The position numbers were made by a program, and so were the translations under genes. This document shows, one piece after another, positions 59,006 to 64,000 of a stretch of DNA of 64,000 bases (position 1 is the stretch's first letter; each line of letters opens with the position of its first letter). Origin of the DNA: an uncultured Flaviramulus sp. (GTDB taxonomy: Bacteria > Bacteroidota > Bacteroidia > Flavobacteriales > Flavobacteriaceae); contig CANMUP010000001.1 in the NCBI GenBank assembly GCA_947501105.1, positions 868,001 to 932,000 of the forward strand. The letters run 5' to 3'. The notes beneath the pieces were generated by a model, which was not told the origin of the DNA, searched no databases, and saw only the letters and a program-made list of their open reading frames with translations.

Positions 59006-60106
59006 TTATAAAGCATTTTTTTGATGCTTGTAAAAGGCATCAGCTTGAAGTTGCATAAGCTCCCTCGCTTTTTTGCGCTTGTAATTATACAATTCTTCTT
59101 CATTTTCTATATCGCTATAAATACGATCGTTAATGGCATAATCTGTTTTTAACAAGGCTTCTCTTTGATTTGTATTTTGAAGCACTGTTGTTTTTATCGC
59201 AGTTTCTTGATCTTCAAGTTTAAAATCGTAAGCCCCTTTTGGCGATAATAACTTGGCAAAGATAGGAGACGTTTCAATAGCTAAAAACAATAAAAATATA
59301 AAGAAAGATGGCAGCCAAGGAAGTTCTCCTAAGGCATTAACTCGAGCCATTAAACCATCAAAATTACTAATTATTGGTTGTGTATTTACAACCTGAGTTT
59401 CATAATCGCCTTTAAGTTCTGCTATTTTATTTTCAGTAGTAACAATTTTTGCTTTGTTCTCTGCTTTTAGCTGTTGTAATTCAGCTAATAATGCATCATG
59501 CTTTTCTCTTTTTTCTTTATAAACAGGCCCTTTGCCTAGTAGTTTTGTGCCAGCTGTCCCTTCAGCTTCTGCAATATAGGTGTCGTAAAGCGCATTAACT
59601 TCAGCTTCTTTTGTGTCTATATCATCTTGTAAACCTGTTATTTCACCTTGAAGCGAAGCAATGTTTGGATTAAATTGTTCTGCAATCTGTTGTTTGTTTG
59701 CTAATGTTAAATCATTCTTCTGTTCTAGTAAAACTTGATTAATTTCTTTCTCAAATATTTTTAATTCTAGAGGTTTTGAAATTACAATGGCTATAATTAT
59801 TGCAAGTATTATTCTTGGAGATGCTTGTATAAGTTCGTCAATAACATTTCCTGTTTTTTTAATTGTTGAAACAATATAACGGTCTAGGTTAAAAATGAGT
59901 AAGCCCCAAATTAACCCAAAAAATATAGCTGTATAAAGGTTATCGAAAACAGTATAAAGGGCATAACTAGATGCAATAAAAGCCATAACGGCTGTAAAGA
60001 AAACAGTAGCTCCAATTCCTGCATATTTATTTTGTTCGCCAACAGAACATGTTTCCAAAATATCGGTATCGGAACCCGAGCAGATAATAAAAAAGCGTTT
60101 TAACAT
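59006..60106 (-). CDS. DUF4407 membrane protein
   Basis: The 366-residue protein has two N-terminal helix pairs (YAGIGATVFFTAVMAFIASSYALY; AIFFGLIWGLLIFNLDRYIVSTI), another near residue 95 (IILAIIIAIVIS), a long charged coiled coil (about 120-250, with LQGEITGLQDDIDTKEAEV), and one C-terminal helix (LPSFFIFLLFLAIETSP). This is the DUF4407 pattern; function unknown. It is transcribed alone. Confidence 0.85.
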   Translation of the reverse strand: MLKRFFIICSGSDTDILETCSVGEQNKYAGIGATVFFTAVMAFIASSYALYTVFDNLYTAIFFGLIWGLLIFNLDRYIVSTIKKTGNVIDELIQASPRIILAIIIAIVISKPLELKIFEKEINQVLLEQKNDLTLANKQQIAEQFNPNIASLQGEITGLQDDIDTKEAEVNALYDTYIAEAEGTAGTKLLGKGPVYKEKREKHDALLAELQQLKAENKAKIVTTENKIAELKGDYETQVVNTQPIISNFDGLMARVNALGELPWLPSFFIFLLFLAIETSPIFAKLLSPKGAYDFKLEDQETAIKTTVLQNTNQREALLKTDYAINDRIYSDIENEEELYNYKRKKARELMQLQADAFYKHQKNAL

Positions 60107-60173
60107 GGTGTGATTGATTTTGATTGATTGCTTATTAGAACGCTAAAACTGCCATTTTGTTACATTAGAGAGC

Positions 60174-60203
60174 TAAAAAAAGCCTAAAGAATTTTTTAGG
60201 CTT
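60174..60203 (-). terminator. intrinsic terminator of the second BlaI/M56 operon
   Basis: AAGCCTAAA (60180-60188) pairs with TTTAGGCTT (60195-60203). Six As at 60174-60179 give a U tract on the minus-strand transcript. It lies 14 bp past the stop of the M56 gene. Confidence 0.75.
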
Positions 60204-60216
60204 GATTTTGATTAAT

Positions 60217-61641
60217 TTAATCTTCTTTAATAACTATGGGTTTTGTTGAAAGTTGAACAACGTAATCGTTATCATTTGAATGATTTGTAGTAATGCTAAT
60301 ACTTTTGTTTTTGGATAATATACTTATCGCTTTTTTAGAAGATATTTCCTTTTTATTATAGTAAAACTTAGCTCCTTTTTTTGCCATATCTTTTACATGT
60401 TCTAATGGGCTTTTAGGAGGCGGTGGTGGAGGCGGAACTTCAATAATTTCTCTTACTTCAACAGGAGAAGGAACTTCTCTTACTTCAACAACTCTTGCAG
60501 GTGTTGGTTCTGGTGTTAGAACTTCAACAACTTCTCTTAGTTTGGTAGGCTCATCTGGAGCTGGAGGCGGAGGGGGAAATACTGGAAAAGGCTCAGCTTT
60601 TTTTCTTTGTTCAACAGTCATAATCCTGTAAATGTAATTTAAGAGCTCAACTTCCTTGTTTTTTATAATAACTCTACCTTGAGGATTATTATATTTTTTC
60701 GCCAATCTATTATATTCTGCAATTTCTTTTTGAGTTGCTTTTTGTTGATACGCAGATTGTTCTGTTGTGTTTTCAATTTCAATTATAGCTTTATTGCTAA
60801 AGCTATAAATTAGAATTGCTAACAAGGGTAAAATAATAAGGCTTCGTAGCCAAATAACTGTTTTTGATGTTTTTGTTTTCATAACTGTAAAACGTTTTTT
60901 GATTAATGAATAATTGATGGCATTTGCTAATTGTTGATCTTGAGCATTTCGAAAGCTATCGGGAGATGAGAATGTAAGCAGAGTTTTTTTGTAAGTTGAT
61001 GAGTCTATACCTTGCTTTAAAACGGCATGGTCTGCTAAAAATTCATGATTAAGTTTTATGTCTTTTTTTATTAAATAAAACAAAGGATTAAACCAAAATA
61101 ATATTTGAATTAGTTCTATAAATAAAATATCTAAAGCATGTTTTTGTTTAGCATGAATCTGTTCGTGCAACAATACTTCATTGGGAATTAGTTTGTTTTC
61201 ATATTTAGTTTTGTTTAGAAAGATGTAATTAAAAAAAGTATGTGGAATAATTAAATCTTTTAATAAAACATTGATAAATTTTTCATTTTTGAGTTTTGGA
61301 TTTGTTCTTATTTTTTGAAATAACTTATATATGTTTTTAAAGAATCTAAATGAAAATATTAATAGACCTAAAGCATAAATACTCCATAATATATGTGGAA
61401 AAAAATCTTGAAATGTTTTACTCTGAGTAGATGCTTCTATAGGCGAAACAATCTCATATTCTGCAATTGGTAGCTCAATATATTCTGTAAAAGTTATAAA
61501 AGGTATGCTAATGGAAATTAAAATTGTTCCTATTAAATAAAAACGTTTAAAAGTGTGCGCACTAGTTTTTTCTAAGCATAGTTTATAGAATAACATAAAA
61601 ACAGCCAAACAAGCACTTGATTTCAATACAAACAATAACAT
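60217..61641 (-). CDS. M56 BlaR1-like antirepressor with proline-rich linker
   Basis: The 474-residue protein has about four N-terminal helices, the M56 core with HEQIH (about 158) and HEFLADHAVL, a last helix near 268-285, and a periplasmic tail with two proline-rich segments (PVFPPPPPAPDEP, EVPPPPPPPKSP) and a small C-terminal domain. Tails of this sort span the periplasm or bind SH3/WW-like partners. Unlike the M56 protein at 7017 it has no TonB-C-like repeats. It starts 2 bp after the BlaI-type gene, so they form one operon. Confidence 0.88.
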   Translation of the reverse strand: MLLFVLKSSACLAVFMLFYKLCLEKTSAHTFKRFYLIGTILISISIPFITFTEYIELPIAEYEIVSPIEASTQSKTFQDFFPHILWSIYALGLLIFSFRFFKNIYKLFQKIRTNPKLKNEKFINVLLKDLIIPHTFFNYIFLNKTKYENKLIPNEVLLHEQIHAKQKHALDILFIELIQILFWFNPLFYLIKKDIKLNHEFLADHAVLKQGIDSSTYKKTLLTFSSPDSFRNAQDQQLANAINYSLIKKRFTVMKTKTSKTVIWLRSLIILPLLAILIYSFSNKAIIEIENTTEQSAYQQKATQKEIAEYNRLAKKYNNPQGRVIIKNKEVELLNYIYRIMTVEQRKKAEPFPVFPPPPPAPDEPTKLREVVEVLTPEPTPARVVEVREVPSPVEVREIIEVPPPPPPPKSPLEHVKDMAKKGAKFYYNKKEISSKKAISILSKNKSISITTNHSNDNDYVVQLSTKPIVIKED

Positions 61642-61643
61642 AA

Positions 61644-62009
61644 TTACTTCTTTTTAATTTCGCTATCAATTAAAGCTTTTAAATCTTCTAACTCTTCTTT
61701 TGTAAGGTTGGTTTCCTTGGTAAAAAATGATGCAAATTGCGACGCACTATCATTAAAGAAGTTTTTTATTAAACCATTTACGTGTTTGGAGAAATAATCT
61801 TTCTTTTTTACCAAAGGGTAGTATTGTCTAGAATTCCCGAATAGATTGTACGCAATAAAACCTTTGTCGCTCATACGTTTTAAAAGCGTAGCAACAGTTG
61901 TAGTTGCCGGTTTTGGTTCAGGATAAGCTTCAAGCAAATCTTTCATAAACCCTTTTTTTAATTTCCATAAATAGTTCATTAAATCTTCTTCGGTTTTTGA
62001 TAATTTCAT
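61644..62009 (-). CDS. BlaI/MecI/CopY-family repressor
   Basis: The 121-residue protein has the BlaI winged helix (KLSKTEEDLMNYLWKLKKGFMKDLLEAYPEPKPATTTVATLLKRMSDKGFIAYNLFGNSRQYYPLV) and a C-terminal dimerisation region. The promoter region (62011-62072) holds TACA/TGTA half-sites, as for classical BlaI. The regulator at 6655 has a different operator word (AACTAA), so the two pairs should not cross-talk. Confidence 0.92.
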   Translation of the reverse strand: MKLSKTEEDLMNYLWKLKKGFMKDLLEAYPEPKPATTTVATLLKRMSDKGFIAYNLFGNSRQYYPLVKKKDYFSKHVNGLIKNFFNDSASQFASFFTKETNLTKEELEDLKALIDSEIKKK

Positions 62010-62010
62010 T

Positions 62011-62072
62011 TTCTACAGAGTTAGAATTGCTTCTACAAATGTAGAGTAATTATTTTAATTCTACAAACATAG
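62011..62072 (-). promoter_or_regulatory. BlaI-type operators overlapping -7 boxes
   Basis: CTACAAATGTAG at 62033-62044 has arms CTACA/TGTAG around AA; CTACAAACATAG (62061-62072) and TTCTACA (62011-62017) are further half or full sites. On the minus strand CAAATGTA (62036-62043) reads TACATTTG, a perfect -7 box, and CAAACATA (62064-62071) reads TATGTTTG. The repressor would cover the promoter, starting about 20 nt before the start codon. Confidence 0.65.
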
Positions 62073-62142
62073 AGTTAAAAAATATGTTTTTGAAAATAAA
62101 AATGAGGTTTTGACTACACTCGACCTAACAAATAGGAAGTAA

Positions 62143-63006
62143 TTAACTACTTTTTTTAGACCTAATACTTTCAATAACTACAGTTGAAAGAATAATGAGA
62201 CCTCCAAAGAAAGTATTCCAAGTTGGTATTTCGTTTAAGAAGATGAATGCTAAAATGATTCCTAAAATAGGTTGTGTGCTACTAATAATACTTGCAGTGC
62301 TTACTGTAAAATGTTTTAAGCTATTAACTAACATGGTATGTCCTATGGCAGTAGTAATTACTGCTAGAATTATTATATAAGGGTATTGTGTAGAAATACC
62401 AGATGTATCCATAAAAAATAACACAGGTGACAAAACAATAGTAATGATGCCAATTTGATATAACATGATGGCAGTGCCATTATAATTGGTTACCAATTGT
62501 TTTGAAATAATGTTGCGAATAGCATAAAATAGAGCAGATGCTAATCCGAATAAAATACCTTTTACGTGAGTACTTTCTAAACTAAATTCTGGTGCTAAAA
62601 TGTAAATACCGATTAATACCATAACTCCAAGGAGTATATAAATGGGATCGAATTTTACTTTTATAAATAAAGGTTCTAAAAACGCTGTTAGTATAGGGTA
62701 AGCAAATAATGAAAGCATACCTATGGCTACATTAGATAGCTTTAAGGCATAGAAATATGTAATCCAATGAGTCGCTAAAAAAGCACCACTAATTATAAAA
62801 AGGATGATTTCTTTTTTTGATTTTAGCTTGAGGCTAATTTTTTTATAACGGCAAAATGCAAATAGTAAAACTGAAGCAATAATTGAACGCCACCAAATAA
62901 TAACTGGAATAGACATATCTATATATTTGCCTAAAGCTCCAGAAGTACTTATAAAAAGTGTAGCTAATAAAAGAAGAAGAAGGTTTTTACTATGTTGGTT
63001 GTTCAT
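62143..63006 (-). CDS. EamA/DMT-family transporter
   Basis: The 287-residue protein has about ten helices in two EamA repeats (first WWRSIIASVLLFAFCRY, LKLSNVAIGMLSLFAYPILTAFLEPLFI; second KGILFGLASALFYAIRNIISKQLV, FTVSTASIISSTQPILGIILAFIFLNEIPTWNTFFGGLII). DMT transporters export metabolites; the substrate cannot be read from sequence. It lies alone. Confidence 0.9.
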   Translation of the reverse strand: MNNQHSKNLLLLLLATLFISTSGALGKYIDMSIPVIIWWRSIIASVLLFAFCRYKKISLKLKSKKEIILFIISGAFLATHWITYFYALKLSNVAIGMLSLFAYPILTAFLEPLFIKVKFDPIYILLGVMVLIGIYILAPEFSLESTHVKGILFGLASALFYAIRNIISKQLVTNYNGTAIMLYQIGIITIVLSPVLFFMDTSGISTQYPYIIILAVITTAIGHTMLVNSLKHFTVSTASIISSTQPILGIILAFIFLNEIPTWNTFFGGLIILSTVVIESIRSKKSS

Positions 63007-63019
63007 GTATTAACGCTTG

Positions 63020-63110
63020 TTGTGTTAGCGATTGCAACGGCATCCTTTTGCTTTTTAGCAAAAGATATAGTGAAAAGCGCGACCCCGCCATTAAAAGCGG
63101 GGTAACACCC
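63020..63110. ncRNA. structured flavobacterial intergenic element (Flavo-1-like)
   Basis: The element has GCGATTGCAACGGCATCC, then hairpin CTTTTGCT (63045-63052)/AGCAAAAG (63057-63064), then GATATAGTGAAAAGCGCGACC and a second hairpin ACCCCGC (63082-63088)/GCGGGGT (63097-63103). Outer GCG/CGC can also pair. I recall this pattern (GGCATCCTTTT...AAAAGATATAG...AGCGCGACC) as a recurrent intergenic element of Flavobacteriia; it may be the Flavo-1 RNA motif. The strand is unclear; the second hairpin could also end transcription of the M20 gene. Confidence 0.5.
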
Positions 63111-63136
63111 AAAATATTACTTGTGCTGAATTTATT

Positions 63137-64000
63137 TCAGTATTTAGATAATTCGGTAAAATATTTGTAAAACAATGGAATGGTTTCGATGCCTTTTAAA
63201 TAATTGAAAATTCCGAAATGTTCATTTGGAGAATGAATAGCGTCGCTATCTAAGCCAAAGCCCATTAAAATAGTTTTGCTTTTTAATTCTTGCTCAAATA
63301 GCGATACAATAGGAATACTACCACCGCTACGTTGCGGTATTGGTGTTTTGCCAAAAGTGTCTTGATAAGCTTTACTTGCCGCTTGGTAACCTAAACTATT
63401 TATAGGGGTTACGTAACCTTGACCACCATGGTGCGGTTTTACTTTTACGGTAACACCAGCTGGAGCAATACTTTCAAAATGCGTTTTGAACAATTGAGTA
63501 ATCTCCTCCCAATCTTGATGCGGAACCAATCGCATCGATATTTTTGCATAAGCTTTACTAGCAATAACGGTTTTTGCACCTTCGCCTGTATAACCTCCCC
63601 AAATACCATTAACATCTAGCGTAGGGCGAATAGAATTTCTTTCGTTTGTGGTATACCCTGTTTCGCCATAAACAGCTTCAATATCAAGTGCTTTTTTGTA
63701 GTTTTCTAAACTGAAAGGCGCTTTAGCCATTTCTGAACGTTCTTCTTTTGATAGTTCTTCTACTTTATCGTAAAAACCAGGAATGGTAATATGATTGTTT
63801 CCATCATGAAGCGATGCAATCATTTTGGTTAACACGTTTATAGGGTTTGCTACGGCGCCTCCATATAAACCAGAATGTAAATCGCGGTTAGGACCAGTAA
63901 CTTCCACTTCTACATAGCTCAATCCGCGTAGGCCTGTTGTAATTGAAGGGGTGTCATTGGCTATCATACCAGTATCGGAAATTAGAATAACATCATTCTT
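63137..64000 (-). CDS. M20 family dipeptidase (5' part beyond the window)
   Basis: The frame is open to the right edge, so only the C-terminal 287 residues are seen. They begin in the metal-site region (VILISDTGM), continue with the dimerisation domain (GLRGLSYVEVEVTGPNRDLHSGLYGGAVANPI), and end with the second metal block (RSGGSIPIVSLFEQEL; MGFGLDSDAIHSPNEHFGI). This is a CNDP/PepV-like M20 dipeptidase. Full length should be around 460 residues. The Met at 63967 is internal. Confidence 0.92.
   Translation of the reverse strand, partial: KNDVILISDTGMIANDTPSITTGLRGLSYVEVEVTGPNRDLHSGLYGGAVANPINVLTKMIASLHDGNNHITIPGFYDKVEELSKEERSEMAKAPFSLENYKKALDIEAVYGETGYTTNERNSIRPTLDVNGIWGGYTGEGAKTVIASKAYAKISMRLVPHQDWEEITQLFKTHFESIAPAGVTVKVKPHHGGQGYVTPINSLGYQAASKAYQDTFGKTPIPQRSGGSIPIVSLFEQELKSKTILMGFGLDSDAIHSPNEHFGIFNYLKGIETIPLFYKYFTELSKY

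Noticed and set aside
62101-62135. GACTACACTCGACC stretch as another dispersed repeat
   Set aside because: It resembles part of a flavobacterial intergenic repeat but is too short and degenerate.
1-64000. tRNA, rRNA, riboswitch, secondary-metabolite or toxin genes
   Set aside because: I looked for cloverleaf-like GC-rich segments and characteristic motifs in the intergenic regions and saw none; a computational scan would be needed to exclude them.

Overview
The window is chromosomal DNA of a low-GC member of the Bacteroidota, most likely a marine Flavobacteriaceae; the genus cannot be fixed from here. Evidence: strongly AT-rich sequence with AT-rich codon use, promoter boxes of the Bacteroidota type TAnnTTTG, a type IX secretion (T9SS) C-terminal sorting domain, TPR-type histidine kinases, BlaI/M56 pairs, HemW, RuvC and DUF456/DUF3667/DUF4407/DUF1272 genes in typical flavobacterial form. 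I saw no tRNA, rRNA, CRISPR array, insertion sequence or prophage. Both ends cut a gene: a PIG-L/NagB-type protein at the left, an M20 peptidase at the right.

Layout. 1-2.6 kb: end of an amino-sugar protein, a lipoprotein and a LacI regulator. 2.9-5.7 kb: a 48-residue lipoprotein followed by a TPR histidine kinase and a LuxR-type response regulator, which looks like a self-contained signalling cassette. 6-11.1 kb: a BlaI/M56 antirepressor operon whose M56 protein carries three TonB-C-like repeats, then a TPR protein and a lipoprotein with a fourth diverged copy. 11.1-21.8 kb: housekeeping and hypothetical genes (Bax inhibitor-1, GT2, flippase-like membrane protein, ruvC, DUF3667, hemW, GIY-YIG, cyclase, DUF4230, MmcQ/YjbR, a secreted two-repeat protein, PhnA-like).

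21.9-45.1 kb is the most interesting part. It holds two tandemly duplicated small genes, a CheY-like regulator, an H-NOX haem NO sensor, a PAS-PAS-GAF histidine kinase, an Hpt protein and a LytTR response regulator, then a T9SS-exported surface protein. After a photolyase/TspO operon comes an exopolysaccharide-type locus: TPR/beta-barrel outer-membrane protein, flippase, GT4, membrane-anchored GH5-like hydrolase, secreted protein, 1029-residue membrane protein and GT2. Seven copies of one element (CATTCRTCKACA with a second, weaker copy exactly 21 bp downstream) lie upstream of genes in both halves. This suggests one regulon: NO, H-NOX, phosphorelay, LytTR regulator, surface protein and polysaccharide genes.

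45.1-57.6 kb is a hydroxyproline and proline-peptide catabolic island controlled by an AraC regulator. It has an epimerase, FAD dehydrogenase, DapA-family deaminase and ketoglutarate-semialdehyde dehydrogenase (4-hydroxyproline to 2-oxoglutarate), a 3-hydroxyproline dehydratase and pyrroline-2-carboxylate reductase, two M24 peptidases and an S37-type peptidase. The DapA-family gene has foreign base composition and sits exactly against the 3' remnant of what looks like the original gene, so it appears to be a gene replacement.

57.6-64 kb: GNAT, SnoaL-like, STAS, DUF4407, a second BlaI/M56 pair with TACA/TGTA operators, an EamA transporter, a structured flavobacterial intergenic element and the M20 peptidase. 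Coordinates and motif positions were read by eye; family names come from motif recognition without database searches.
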